64,000 bases of DNA from SVEL01 sp045123575 (GCA_045123575.1 JBGVKG010000036.1:14055-78054), one strand, 5' to 3'; positions 24,674 to 32,839 are shown, numbered from the stretch's first letter. The notes: generated from the sequence alone by a model not told the origin. Translations and numbers: made by a program.

Positions 24674-24695
24674 TTCGCGTTCTCCTTTCCGCTAA

Positions 24696-25085
24696 TTACT
24701 TCTTCTCGTTGAGCACGATTGTTAAGTTACACATTCTCTTCTCGATTCTGTAAGCTCTACCCTGTGCTCTAGGTTGAATTCTCTTCATGATTGGTCCCTG
24801 GTTAGCGTAACACTCCTCGATATAGAGGTTCTCTACGTTCATACCATTGTTGTTCTCTGCGTTTGCAACTGCAGACTTTAACAACTTCTCTATCACTGAA
24901 GATGCATATCTAGGATTGTAAGCTAAGATACCCAGTGCTGACTGAACATCTTTTCCTCTTATTGCATCAAGTACGAAGCATGCCTTCTGTACTGAAATTC
25001 TAGCGTAAGAAAGCTTTGCTGATGGTCTTGTGTCCTTATTAGCATTTCTTTCTCTCTTAATTTGACTTCTATGTCCTTTTGCCAT
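24696..25085 (-). CDS. rplV: 50S ribosomal protein L22
   Basis: 129 residues. ARISVQKACFVLDAIRGKDVQSALGIL, SSVIEKLLKSAVANAENN and the hairpin GPIMKRIQPRAQGRAYRI (residues quoted in parts) identify L22, whose hairpin lines the exit tunnel and is where macrolide-resistance changes occur; no deletion or insertion is visible here. It lies 27 bp after rpsS and 22 bp before rpsC. Confidence 0.98.
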   Translation of the reverse strand: MAKGHRSQIKRERNANKDTRPSAKLSYARISVQKACFVLDAIRGKDVQSALGILAYNPRYASSVIEKLLKSAVANAENNNGMNVENLYIEECYANQGPIMKRIQPRAQGRAYRIEKRMCNLTIVLNEKK

Positions 25086-25112
25086 GGATGTGACCTCCTT
25101 TCAATCTTTCCA

Positions 25113-25391
25113 CTATCTTCTTGTCTTCTTATCGTCTTTACCGTGACCTCTGAAAGTTCTAGTAGCGACGAACTCTCCGAGCTTATGTCCAACCATATCC
25201 TCTGTAACATAAACTGGAACGTGCTTTCTTCCATCGTGAACTGCTATTGTATGTCCAACCATTTGTGGGAAGATTGTTGAACGTCTTGACCAAGTCTTAA
25301 TAACTGACTTCTGTCCAGACTCGTTCATTGCATCTACTTTCTTAAGTAAGTGTGCATCCGCAAATGGACCCTTCTTTAATGATCTAGCCAT
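25113..25391 (-). CDS. rpsS: 30S ribosomal protein S19
   Basis: 92 residues, full length. MARSLKKGPFADAHLLKKV, KTWSRRSTIFPQMVGHTIAVHDGRKHVPVYVTEDMVGHKLGEF (in parts) and TRTFRGHGKDDKK are family hallmarks. S19 is in the 30S head next to S13. It lies 12 bp after rplB. Confidence 0.98.
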   Translation of the reverse strand: MARSLKKGPFADAHLLKKVDAMNESGQKSVIKTWSRRSTIFPQMVGHTIAVHDGRKHVPVYVTEDMVGHKLGEFVATRTFRGHGKDDKKTRR

Positions 25392-25403
25392 TGGTAATCC
25401 TCC

Positions 25404-26246
25404 TTATTTAATGTTCTTGCCATCGCGTCTTCTTACGATGAGCTTGTTAGACTGCTTGTTCTTCTTTCTTGTCTTTAAACCAAGAGCAGGCTTGCCCCAT
25501 GGTGTACATGGACCTGGACGACCGATACCAGTCTTTCCTTCACCACCACCGTGTGGATGGTCATTAGGGTTCATAACAGAACCACGAACTGTAGGTCTGA
25601 TACCCATATGACGCTTACGACCAGCCTTACCAATGTTAACTAAGTCGTGCTCGATGTTACCTACTGTACCGATTGTAGCACGGCATGTAACTGGAACCAT
25701 TCTCATTTCGCCTGATGGTAATCTAAGTGTAGCATACTTGCCTTCCTTAGCCATAAGCTGAGCTGAGTTACCAGCAGAACGAACTAACTGTCCACCCTTA
25801 CCTGGATATAACTCGATGTTGTGTACTTCTGTACCTACTGGAATGAGCTCGAGTGGTAAGCAGTTACCAACCTTGATTTCTGCATTAGCACCGTTCATTA
25901 CCTTCATACCATCCTTTAAACCACTTGGAGCAAGGATGTAAGCCTTCTCGCCATCTGCGTAGCAGATAAGTGCGATATTAGCTGTTCTATTTGGATCGTA
26001 CTCAATTCCGATTACTGTTGCTGGGATATCGTCCTTTCTTCTCTTGAAGTCAACGATTCTGTACTTTCTTCTAGCACCGCCACCACGATGTCTAACTGTT
26101 ATCTTACCCTGGTTGTTACGACCAGAATTCTTCTTTAATGATACAACCAATGACTTCTCTGGAGTTGACTTTGTAACTTCCGCGAAATCAAGACCTGTCA
26201 TATTTCTTCTAGAAGGTGTATATGGGTTATATGTTCTAATTCCCAT
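25404..26246 (-). CDS. rplB: 50S ribosomal protein L2
   Basis: 280 residues from ATG 26246 (MGIRTYNPYTPSRRNM), with AAAGGAG at 8 nt spacing; an ATG 57 bases upstream is in frame but overlaps a repeat hairpin and is not the start. GRNNQGKITVRHRGGGARRKYR, IEYDPNRTANIALI and the peptidyl-transferase-associated HPHGGGEGKTGIGRPGPCTPWGKP (in parts) with its conserved histidine are present. L2 is essential for subunit association. Confidence 0.97.
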   Translation of the reverse strand: MGIRTYNPYTPSRRNMTGLDFAEVTKSTPEKSLVVSLKKNSGRNNQGKITVRHRGGGARRKYRIVDFKRRKDDIPATVIGIEYDPNRTANIALICYADGEKAYILAPSGLKDGMKVMNGANAEIKVGNCLPLELIPVGTEVHNIELYPGKGGQLVRSAGNSAQLMAKEGKYATLRLPSGEMRMVPVTCRATIGTVGNIEHDLVNIGKAGRKRHMGIRPTVRGSVMNPNDHPHGGGEGKTGIGRPGPCTPWGKPALGLKTRKKNKQSNKLIVRRRDGKNIK

Positions 26247-26267
26247 TGTTTTATCTCCTTTCATGCA

Positions 26268-26305
26268 GTTTGGAGCCTCTGTTAGCTTCGCTATTTCCTC
26301 CAAAC
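26268..26305. repeat. GAGGAA-type hairpin in the rplW-rplB spacer
   Basis: GTTTGGAG pairs with CTCCAAAC, enclosing TTAGC-TTC-GCTA and the TTTC bulge before CTC. The fold and bulge match the units near infA, rplL and rplJ. It lies 21 nt upstream of the rplB start and about 60 nt after the rplW stop. Confidence 0.8.
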
Positions 26306-26364
26306 CTTATCTCATCAATATTGTTTTCTGATGAAACCTACTGTTTCGTCAAGATTTTTTCGAC

Positions 26365-26664
26365 TTACAGTCCCTCAAAAATCTCGATGTCTTTGCTATC
26401 TGCAGTTAACTGAACGATTGCCTTCTTTGTCTTAGCAGTCTTACCGGTAACCATACCACGTCTGCGGTTCTTACCGTCTGCGTTCATTGTGTTAACCTTA
26501 GCAACCTTTGTTCCTTCGAACATTTTCTCAACAGCTTCCTTTATCTGAGCCTTATTAGCTTCTGGATGAACTGAGAATGTATACTTCTTATCGCTCATAT
26601 CGTTCATACTCTTCTCTGTGATTACAGGCTTAAGTATAACGTCATAGTACTTTATATCTGCCAT
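26365..26664 (-). CDS. rplW: 50S ribosomal protein L23
   Basis: 99 residues. YYDVILKPVITEKSMNDM, YTFSVHPEANKAQIKEAVEKMF (in parts) and KNRRRGMVTGKTAKTKKAIVQL (in parts) match the L23 family. It docks chaperones and SRP at the exit tunnel. The ATG overlaps the rplD stop by one base (TAATG). Confidence 0.98.
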   Translation of the reverse strand: MADIKYYDVILKPVITEKSMNDMSDKKYTFSVHPEANKAQIKEAVEKMFEGTKVAKVNTMNADGKNRRRGMVTGKTAKTKKAIVQLTADSKDIEIFEGL

Positions 26665-27284
26665 TATGCGTACACCTCCTCGATTGTTGCTACAGCTGCC
26701 TTATCAATCACTACTGTATCGTACTTTAAGATGTCGTATACGTTAATTGTGTTTGTTAAAGCTGTCTTTACTGTAGGGATGTTCTTTGCTGATCTAACAA
26801 CGTTAGCATCGTTCTCATTTAAGATAACTAATGCCTTTGAAACCTTTAAGTTGTTCATTGCCTCAGCAAACTTCTTTGTCTTAGCTTCCTCTAACTTAAT
26901 TGCATCTACAACGATGAACTTATTCTCTAAAACTCTTGATGTAAGTGCAGACTTGAGAGCTAACTGCTTCTCTTTCTTGTTCATCTTGAAAGAGTAATCT
27001 CTTGGCTTTGGAGCGAATACTACGCCACCACCAGTCCACTGTGGAGATCTTGTAGAACCCTGTCTAGCGTGACCTGTGCCCTTCTGCTTCCAAGGCTTTC
27101 TTCCGCCACCGCTAACTTCTGAACGAGTCTTTGCACTCTGAGTTCCCTGACGATTATTTGCAAGCTGATTAACTACAGCCATGTGTACTAAGTGATTGTT
27201 TACCTCAACACCAAATACAGCATCATTAAGCTCGATATCACCAACCTGCTTGCCTTCCATATTGTAAACAGATACCTTTGCCAT
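26664..27284 (-). CDS. rplD: 50S ribosomal protein L4
   Basis: 206 residues. The extended loop shows KTRSEVSGGGRKPWKQKGTGHARQGS (in parts) and SPQWTGGGVVFAPKPRDYSFKMNKKEK (in parts), both diagnostic. The globular domain has KALVILNENDANVVRSAKNIP. L4 reaches into the exit tunnel and in many bacteria represses the S10 operon via the leader; the structured leader before rpsJ makes this plausible here. Confidence 0.98.
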   Translation of the reverse strand: MAKVSVYNMEGKQVGDIELNDAVFGVEVNNHLVHMAVVNQLANNRQGTQSAKTRSEVSGGGRKPWKQKGTGHARQGSTRSPQWTGGGVVFAPKPRDYSFKMNKKEKQLALKSALTSRVLENKFIVVDAIKLEEAKTKKFAEAMNNLKVSKALVILNENDANVVRSAKNIPTVKTALTNTINVYDILKYDTVVIDKAAVATIEEVYA

Positions 27285-27309
27285 CTGTGTGTTCCTCCTT
27301 CCTTACCAA

Positions 27310-27945
27310 TTACTTGCCAGACTTAACAGTTTCCTTAATTGTAACCAAAGCCTTCTTTGGTCCTGGAACTGCGCCCTTAACAAGAATTAAGTTGTTTTCT
27401 GCATCAATCTTTACTACCTCAAGATTCTGTACAGTGATCTTCTTAGCACCCATGTGACCAGGCATACCCTTGCCCTTGAATACACGGCTTGGAGAAGAAC
27501 AAGCACCGTTTGAACCCTGATGACGGTGGAACTTAGAACCGTGAGCCATTGGTCCTCTTGACTGACCAAGTCTCTTGATTGCGCCCTGGAATCCCTTACC
27601 CTTTGCTATAGCAGTTGCGTCTACCTTGTCGCCTGCTGCAAAGATGTCAGCCTTGATTTCATCCTTAACTGAGTATTCCTCGGCATTTTCAAATCTAAAC
27701 TCTCTTACAAATCTCTTGTAAGAAACTCCTGCCTTATCAAAATGTCCCTTTACTGGCTTATTTACTAACTTCTCTCTGATGTCAGCAAAGCCAACCTGTA
27801 CTGCACTGTAACCGTCGTTCTCTACAGTCTTAACCTGTGTTACTACACAAGGACCAGCCTGAAGTACAGTAACTGGTGTTAACACGCCATCTTCGTTGAA
27901 GATCTGTGTCATTCCGACCTTAGTCGCTAAAATTGCCTTCTTCAT
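27310..27945 (-). CDS. rplC: 50S ribosomal protein L3
   Basis: 211 residues. MKKAILATKVGMTQIFNEDG, FQGAIKRLGQSRGPMAHGSKFHRHQGS and GKGMPGHMGAKKITVQNLEVVKID (quoted in parts) identify L3, which approaches the peptidyl transferase centre. A glutamine inside GQSRGPMAHGS takes the usual place of the modified position. A 206-bp spacer, longer than usual, separates it from rpsJ. Confidence 0.98.
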   Translation of the reverse strand: MKKAILATKVGMTQIFNEDGVLTPVTVLQAGPCVVTQVKTVENDGYSAVQVGFADIREKLVNKPVKGHFDKAGVSYKRFVREFRFENAEEYSVKDEIKADIFAAGDKVDATAIAKGKGFQGAIKRLGQSRGPMAHGSKFHRHQGSNGACSSPSRVFKGKGMPGHMGAKKITVQNLEVVKIDAENNLILVKGAVPGPKKALVTIKETVKSGK

Positions 27946-27999
27946 TGTTTTACCTCCTGTTGTGCCTTGTTGCTATGCAACCTTGGCTTGTCTACAGCG

Positions 28000-28025
28000 G
28001 TTTTCAACCGGTTTCCGGTGAAAAC
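28000..28025. repeat. Hairpin in the rpsJ-rplC spacer
   Basis: GTTTTC and ACCGG pair with CCGGT and GAAAAC around a TTT loop, with one bulged A. It lies in the 206-bp spacer between rpsJ and rplC. A similar short-loop hairpin occurs between rpsL and rpsG (43307-43330). No gene is seen in the spacer. Confidence 0.65.
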
Positions 28026-28151
28026 ATCCTAGAACAGTCTAATATACGTGGAACACTAAATTGTAAATCAAAATGTTGATTCCATATGGGAGTGTTGCTT
28101 TTATATCTAAACCCTTCAGGATTATTTGCTAAAAATTTGAACTCGGATGAA

Positions 28152-28469
28152 TTACTTTGTCTTCATCTTGATATCGATATATACACCAGCTGGCATCTCT
28201 AATCTAGATAATGCATCTACAACCTTCTGTGATGGTGTAATGATGTCGATAAGTCTCTTATGAGTTCTCTGCTCGAACTGCTCTCTAGAGTCCTTGTACT
28301 TGTGTACCGCTCTAAGAATTGTTACTACTTCCTTCTTTGTTGGAAGTGGAACAGGTCCGCTAACCTTTGCGCCTGCCTTCTTTACAGTTTCGATGATTTT
28401 TGAAGCTGACTGATCGATTAACTGATGATCGTAAGCCTTCAATGTGATTCTCATGACTTGACTTGCCAT
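28152..28469 (-). CDS. rpsJ: 30S ribosomal protein S10 (NusE)
   Basis: 105 residues. MRITLKAYDHQLIDQSASKIIETVKKAG (in parts), GPVPLPTKKEVVTILR and KRLIDIITPSQKVVDALSRLEMPAGVYIDIK (in parts) are invariant S10 blocks. S10 is in the 30S head and is also the antitermination factor NusE. It opens the S10-spc-alpha superoperon. AGGAGG stands before the ATG; a 240-nt structured leader and a consensus promoter lie upstream. Confidence 0.98.
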   Translation of the reverse strand: MASQVMRITLKAYDHQLIDQSASKIIETVKKAGAKVSGPVPLPTKKEVVTILRAVHKYKDSREQFEQRTHKRLIDIITPSQKVVDALSRLEMPAGVYIDIKMKTK

Positions 28470-28710
28470 AAAAAAAGTCGCCTCCTTTTCGCACTTTTTG
28501 ATTTAAGTACGACAAGCGGTGACTGTACACTCTTCCGTGTGTGTCGTGAATTTGCAACTCGATATTCCACACGTTGTTTCCGTAATTTTACGGACTGTAT
28601 TTTGTACAGTGACTTGTCGCCAGTTTCCTAACTTGACATTCGCTCCACGGAAAACCCGCTAAAATCATTAGCGGCAACCTCTCGCTTCGACGCTATCAAT
28701 GTCACAGCAT
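28470..28710 (-). ncRNA. Structured leader of the S10 operon (candidate autoregulatory RNA)
   Basis: The leader folds by eye into nested helices: GACATT...AATGTC in the 5' part, then a long-range helix GCGACAAG with CTTGTCGT extended by TCACTGTAC with GTACAGTCA, enclosing small hairpins CGTAA/TTACG and CGTGTG/CACACG. The 3' strand of the long helix ends close to the rpsJ Shine-Dalgarno sequence. Position fits an L4- or S10-operon leader, but I cannot name the Rfam family. Confidence 0.6.
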
Positions 28711-28715
28711 TTGTT

Positions 28716-28744
28716 AGTGTACAACATTATTTTTCATTATGCAA
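28716..28744 (-). promoter_or_regulatory. SigA-type promoter of the S10-spc-alpha superoperon
   Basis: On the minus strand TTGCAT (28739-28744), 17 nt, TACACT (28716-28721). An A/T-rich stretch (28745-28785) upstream could act as an UP element, as expected for a highly expressed ribosomal operon. Confidence 0.75.
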
Positions 28745-28880
28745 GCGTTTTTTGAAATTTTTTTATTTTTTTTGAGACTTTTTTCCTAACAGACTTTTAT
28801 AATAAAATTTATATTCATTACCTCTTTCATCCATATATAATGTCCACCTTTCACTATATAATCCTTCAACTATTTTTGTT

Positions 28881-28974
28881 CTATATTAATAGAAGAAACG
28901 CCTTACATAACCTTATCACAATTTTATTCTATTAATATAGTAGAAACACGTACGAACAATATGGTAGAAACACG
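28881..28974 (+). repeat. Direct repeats upstream of the zinc-ribbon gene promoter
   Basis: AATATAGTAGAAACACG (28934-28950) recurs as AATATGGTAGAAACACG (28958-28974), spaced 24 bp, and a weaker copy TTAATAGAAGAAACGC lies at about 28886-28901. The last copy ends one base before the -35 box at 28976. The spacing of about two helical turns suggests a regulator binding site. Confidence 0.55.
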
Positions 28975-28975
28975 A

Positions 28976-29005
28976 TTGACATACATCTTTATCTACAGTT
29001 ATAAT
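28976..29005 (+). promoter_or_regulatory. SigA-type promoter of the plus-strand pair
   Basis: TTGACA (28976-28981), 18-nt spacer, TATAAT (29000-29005), 74 nt before the zinc-ribbon gene. It is divergent from the S10 operon promoter. Confidence 0.8.
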
Positions 29006-29079
29006 CTATATGTGTAATAATAGATAACATAATACATTTGTTATACATATAAACTAAAATAATAAGAAAGGATTTAATT

Positions 29080-29796
29080 ATGTACTGTATTCATTGTGGA
29101 AATGCGCTTCCAGACAACGCTAACTTTTGTCAGCATTGTGGAACAGCATTACATATTCCCCAAGAAACACATCCTTTATTAAAGGATTTTAACCCTTCAA
29201 CACATGTTATACAGAAGCCTAAGCGCAGCAAAAAGCCTTTTGTCATATCAGGAATTTGCGTACTCGTTCTATTGATAATATTATCACCATTTATTATAGG
29301 CGCTATTGCAGATCTTTTTACACCGAAGACCAACAATTATTACACGGCAGAAGACGTTGCTGAAGCCTGTATAAAATCAATTATTAAAAATGATACAGAA
29401 ACCTTCTCAATTGCTATATATCCCCCTATACTTAATGAGTATAAGGCGGCACATGACTATAATAATTCTGATGTACTAAAAGCAATGAGAAATAACCTAT
29501 CAGAAATAATTAACCTATCTACGTTAAAATATCGTTCTTTTGACGTAACATATATAAGCTTTTGGTACGATGACACTGACAAAGACGCCTTTAACAAAGA
29601 ACTGGCTGAACTAAATGATGAATACAAAGATTCTGATGGATATATTCGAATCACTAGCGGTGCCGACTTAGAAGGCACTGTAAGATTCGAAAATAAGTAT
29701 GGCGAATATTTCACTCTAGGTTGGTACGCCGATGTAGTATGTGCTGATGGACATTACTATATCTTAGACTTTGAGTTTGAACTTTTTAATAACTAA
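29080..29796 (+). CDS. Zinc-ribbon membrane protein of unknown function
   Basis: 238 residues. An N-terminal zinc ribbon (CIHCGNALPDNANFCQHCG, C3/C6/C17/C20) is followed by a proline/lysine-rich linker, one membrane segment (about residues 53-75, FVISGICVLVLLIILSPFI in part) and an exported domain of about 160 residues with no recognised motif (NNYYTAEDVAEACIKSIIKND). Such zinc-ribbon plus single-pass proteins are common in Clostridia and poorly characterised. AAGGA precedes the ATG. It is 20 bp upstream of the methyltransferase gene and probably cotranscribed. The function is not known. Confidence 0.8.
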   Translation: MYCIHCGNALPDNANFCQHCGTALHIPQETHPLLKDFNPSTHVIQKPKRSKKPFVISGICVLVLLIILSPFIIGAIADLFTPKTNNYYTAEDVAEACIKSIIKNDTETFSIAIYPPILNEYKAAHDYNNSDVLKAMRNNLSEIINLSTLKYRSFDVTYISFWYDDTDKDAFNKELAELNDEYKDSDGYIRITSGADLEGTVRFENKYGEYFTLGWYADVVCADGHYYILDFEFELFNN

Positions 29797-29816
29797 TATA
29801 TAAGGAAGAAAAAATT

Positions 29817-30677
29817 ATGTGGATTGCAGAAAATTGGAAAGATTATGAAGTAATAGATTGCTCTGGCGGCGAAAAGTTAGAGCGTTGGGGTGACTACATG
29901 CTAGTTCGTCCAGACCCTCAGGTTATATGGAACACTGAGAAGGATAAAAAACAGTGGCGTAATATTAACGGTCACTATCATCGTAGTGCAAAGGGCGGAG
30001 GTGAATGGGAGTTCTTCGACTTGCCTGAGCAGTGGAGCATTAAATATAAATCACTTACATTTAATTTAAAACCATTTAGTTTTAAACACACTGGATTATT
30101 CCCTGAGCAGGCTACTAACTGGGACTGGTTTTCAGAAAAGATTAAAAAAGCTGGCAGACCAGTTAAGGTTCTTAACCTTTTTGCATATACAGGTGGTGCA
30201 ACATTAGCCGCTGCCGCAGCAGGTGCCCAGGTTACTCATGTAGACGCCTCTAAGGGTATGGTTGGATGGGCAAAAGAAAATGCTGCTTCTTCTGGATTGG
30301 CAGACGCACCTATCCGCTGGTTAGTTGATGATTGCGTTAAATTTGTAGAACGTGAGATTCGTCGTGGAAATAAATATGACGGCATCATTATGGATCCTCC
30401 TTCATACGGTCGTGGTCCAAAGGGCGAGATATGGAAGATAGAAGAATCTATCCATCACTTCGTACAGTTATGTGCGTCACTTTTATCGGATGACCCTCTC
30501 TTCTTCCTCATAAACTCATATACTACAGGACTTGCACCAGCAGTTCTCACATATATGATATCAACTGAGGTAGCAAAGACACACGGTGGCCAAGTAGAGG
30601 CACAGGAAATCGGACTCCCTGTTAAGAATACCGGTTTAGTCCTTCCTTGCGGTGCCTCAGGCAGATGGAGTAAATAA
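29817..30677 (+). CDS. Class I SAM-dependent RNA methyltransferase (RlmI/K-like)
   Basis: 286 residues. The catalytic fold is clear: SAM-binding motif I VLNLFAYTGGATLAAAAAGA, acidic VTHVDASKGMV, GLADAPIRWLVDDCVKFV and motif IV DGIIMDPPSYGRG. DPPSYGRG and the fold resemble COG1092-type 23S rRNA m5C methyltransferases, but the N-terminal PUA domain of RlmI is missing and replaced by a WxExW-rich region (WIAENWKDYEVIDC). The target is probably rRNA, by inference. It is the second gene of a plus-strand pair and is followed by a hairpin array. Confidence 0.85.
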   Translation: MWIAENWKDYEVIDCSGGEKLERWGDYMLVRPDPQVIWNTEKDKKQWRNINGHYHRSAKGGGEWEFFDLPEQWSIKYKSLTFNLKPFSFKHTGLFPEQATNWDWFSEKIKKAGRPVKVLNLFAYTGGATLAAAAAGAQVTHVDASKGMVGWAKENAASSGLADAPIRWLVDDCVKFVEREIRRGNKYDGIIMDPPSYGRGPKGEIWKIEESIHHFVQLCASLLSDDPLFFLINSYTTGLAPAVLTYMISTEVAKTHGGQVEAQEIGLPVKNTGLVLPCGASGRWSK

Positions 30678-30693
30678 ATAGCTAAAATAAGAA

Positions 30694-30761
30694 AGAATCT
30701 CGCTTGCGAGATTCTCCGCCTGCGGCGGGTTGCTTTAGCAACATCTACATCTCCGCCGCAG
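30694..30761. terminator. Hairpin pair between convergent genes (bidirectional terminator candidate)
   Basis: A 10-bp perfect hairpin AGAATCTCGC/GCGAGATTCT with a 2-nt loop (30694-30715) and a second one, CTGCGGCGG/CCGCCGCAG, with GTTGC/GCAAC inside (30720-30761). On the minus strand the first hairpin is followed by TTCTTATTTT, as a terminator for the GNAT-HAD gene. On the plus strand the T-run is weaker and lies further away (about 30782). Confidence 0.65.
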
Positions 30762-30797
30762 TGCGATCCTTAGCGGAGCGTATTTTTAATATACCAT

Positions 30798-31931
30798 TTA
30801 ATTTATAATTATCTTTGTACCTGTAATCCTACACAACTCCTTCAATGCCTGTTCTATATTCACAAAAACAATTCCACTCATACCGCATTTTATAGCAACA
30901 TCTATGTTGTCTGCTCTATCGTCTAAAAACAAACATTCTCCCGGAACCAAGTCATATCTACTATATAATAATTCATATATTTCTGGCTCCGGCTTAATCA
31001 TCCCTACTTCATGAGATATCACCATTCCATCCACTTCATCAAAGAACTTCATATTATCTTTTGCATACTCAAATGGTGTCCTTCCATAGTTCGACAATAT
31101 ATATACATCGAAGTCTTTCGACTTCAACTCCTTTATAAGCGGTACCGCATACTCATATTCTTTAACGCAGGTTCCTATGTTCGCCATATAATGTTTAAGC
31201 TCATTTTCTATTCCAGGTTCCAATTCCAAGCTCTTTCTTATGAATTCCTCATCATCCATACCTCTATCGTGCCAATTCCAATGTGGTATATTGCCAAGGG
31301 TTACGTTGATAAGCATAGTTTCCTTTTCCTGTCCGATATTCATATCCTTTATAAACTTTCGCCAATCAAACTCCAGTAATACTTGTCCTACATCAAACAC
31401 AACATTTCTTATGATAATCTTATGGTATGCTAATCGTTCACTATCATTCTCAACATATACCTTGCCACATCTTCTAAAGTCACACTTCTCCAAAAATCTT
31501 TGCATAGGTATATTGTCTTTATGAGTATCCATACGTAAGTCATATATACCTACTTCTCTACATCTATTCACCGCATAAGATATACATTGTCCAGCCAACC
31601 CTTTATTATGAGCTAACACTCCGACTGCTATTCTATGAACTACCGCATATGGTCTGTTATTGCGCCACTGTCCTTCCTCTATAATGTCATAAGAGACATC
31701 CCTCTCAATGGCAAAATAAAATACGCCTTGAATACTTCTTCCCCCATCAGAATTAATATCCTCTACAACATAACATTTCCCTTTAGATATATCATCTTCT
31801 ATCAGAGACTTTGGCGGATAATTTTTTCCCCATTGTTCTGCATTACCATTTTGAGCCATATATTCTCTAGCCTCTGCATATACATCTAGCACTCTATCTA
31901 TATCTTCCATAATCGCAACTCGTATATTCAT
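30798..31931 (-). CDS. GNAT acetyltransferase-HAD hydrolase fusion
   Basis: About 377 residues from the ATG at 31931 (AGAGGA, 7 nt spacing; the ATG at 31952 is badly spaced). N-terminal GNAT domain: AREYMAQNGNAEQWG, IAVGVLAHNKGLAGQCISYAV with the acetyl-CoA loop, MDTHKDNIPMQRFLEKCDF. C-terminal HAD domain of the YihX type: NVVFDVGQVLLEFDW (nucleophile D in FDVG), VYILSNYG, KPEPEIY and FLDDRADNIDVA. Both halves look complete. The pair is usually encoded separately; joining them suggests linked acetylation and phosphatase steps on one metabolite, which is inference. Substrates unknown. Confidence 0.85.
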   Translation of the reverse strand: MNIRVAIMEDIDRVLDVYAEAREYMAQNGNAEQWGKNYPPKSLIEDDISKGKCYVVEDINSDGGRSIQGVFYFAIERDVSYDIIEEGQWRNNRPYAVVHRIAVGVLAHNKGLAGQCISYAVNRCREVGIYDLRMDTHKDNIPMQRFLEKCDFRRCGKVYVENDSERLAYHKIIIRNVVFDVGQVLLEFDWRKFIKDMNIGQEKETMLINVTLGNIPHWNWHDRGMDDEEFIRKSLELEPGIENELKHYMANIGTCVKEYEYAVPLIKELKSKDFDVYILSNYGRTPFEYAKDNMKFFDEVDGMVISHEVGMIKPEPEIYELLYSRYDLVPGECLFLDDRADNIDVAIKCGMSGIVFVNIEQALKELCRITGTKIIIN

Positions 31932-31968
31932 ATATCTATCCTCTAGTTTCATACCTTTCTATTTATTT

Positions 31969-32784
31969 CTACGCTTTTCTATCTACTTTTAATCTACGAC
32001 CAAACAATATCCACAATCCTATAGGCAATACTACTATACTTATTATCTGTGATGTAGATAACACCCAGATACCACCTCTTTCCATATCTCCTCTAAGAAA
32101 CTCTAATATAAATCTTATTATGGCATAATATATAAGATAAAATCCAAACAATGGCTTACTATTTTCCTTGTCTCCAACTTGCATAGTCTTCCATTTTTTT
32201 ATCCTTCTTCGTCTAACTATCTCCAAAACTACCGCTATAATAATATTAAATATCGCCTCTACAAGCTGTACCGGAAATCTACATACATTATCTATAGTAC
32301 AACAAACCGCCAACATACCATTATATTCTATGCCATAACAGCACCCTGCCATAAAACATCCTATACGACCAAATCCATGCACTAGCGGTACAAGCGGCGC
32401 ATATATCTCCATATAAGGTCTATACACCAAAAAAGCCTTTTTTGTATAGATATAAGCTCCTATTGCTGCACCTATCAATCCGCCATAATACACCATGCCA
32501 CCAAAGAGATAGTCTATTACCTCCATCGGTGCATATACCCACATCTCTTCAAACCTGTCCATCTCTGTAAATACATAAGGAATTTTCGTCGCAAAATAAA
32601 GAAGCTTAGCACCCAGCACAAGCCCCACTAAGGCATATACTGATGTGCCTATCATATCCTTTTTACAATAACCATATTCATTTCCAATTCTGCAAGCATA
32701 TATCGTCATCAACACATATCCAACACCAAAAATAATTATATATGTAGGCAACTCTATATCTCCTATACTAATATATGGATACAT
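31969..32784 (-). CDS. Lgt-family (prolipoprotein diacylglyceryl transferase-like) membrane protein
   Basis: 271 residues with about seven membrane segments. The Lgt core signature appears as GFGRIGCFMAGCCYG, and the C-terminal RFILEFLRGD matches the conserved arginine region. The usual asparagine of GRIGNF is a cysteine here, and the histidine of the SFHGG block is not seen (FGGMVYYGGLIGA), so it may not be the main Lgt. Lgt-like paralogs of this kind occur in Clostridia. It would act at the cytoplasmic membrane on phosphatidylglycerol-type lipid. It lies 37 bp upstream of the GNAT-HAD gene. Confidence 0.75.
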   Translation of the reverse strand: MYPYISIGDIELPTYIIIFGVGYVLMTIYACRIGNEYGYCKKDMIGTSVYALVGLVLGAKLLYFATKIPYVFTEMDRFEEMWVYAPMEVIDYLFGGMVYYGGLIGAAIGAYIYTKKAFLVYRPYMEIYAPLVPLVHGFGRIGCFMAGCCYGIEYNGMLAVCCTIDNVCRFPVQLVEAIFNIIIAVVLEIVRRRRIKKWKTMQVGDKENSKPLFGFYLIYYAIIRFILEFLRGDMERGGIWVLSTSQIISIVVLPIGLWILFGRRLKVDRKA

Positions 32785-32810
32785 ATGTCATCATCTCTCC
32801 TATCAGGGTC

Positions 32811-32839
32811 ATTATAGCATTTGAAAATATGTTTAACAA
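32811..32839 (-). promoter_or_regulatory. Promoter of the lgt-like gene
   Basis: On the minus strand TTGTTA (32834-32839), 17 nt, TATAAT (32811-32816), 27 nt before the start. The -35 box touches the T-run of the uxaC terminator. Confidence 0.65.

Noticed and set aside
25404..26303. Longer L2 start at 26303
   Set aside because: The upstream codons run through a repeat hairpin and lack a good Shine-Dalgarno sequence; AAAGGAG sits 8 nt before the ATG at 26246, giving the standard MGIRTYNP start.
28745..28785. A/T-rich stretch near the S10 promoter as a replication origin
   Set aside because: No DnaA boxes or dnaA/dnaN neighbours are seen; it fits an UP element upstream of a strong promoter.
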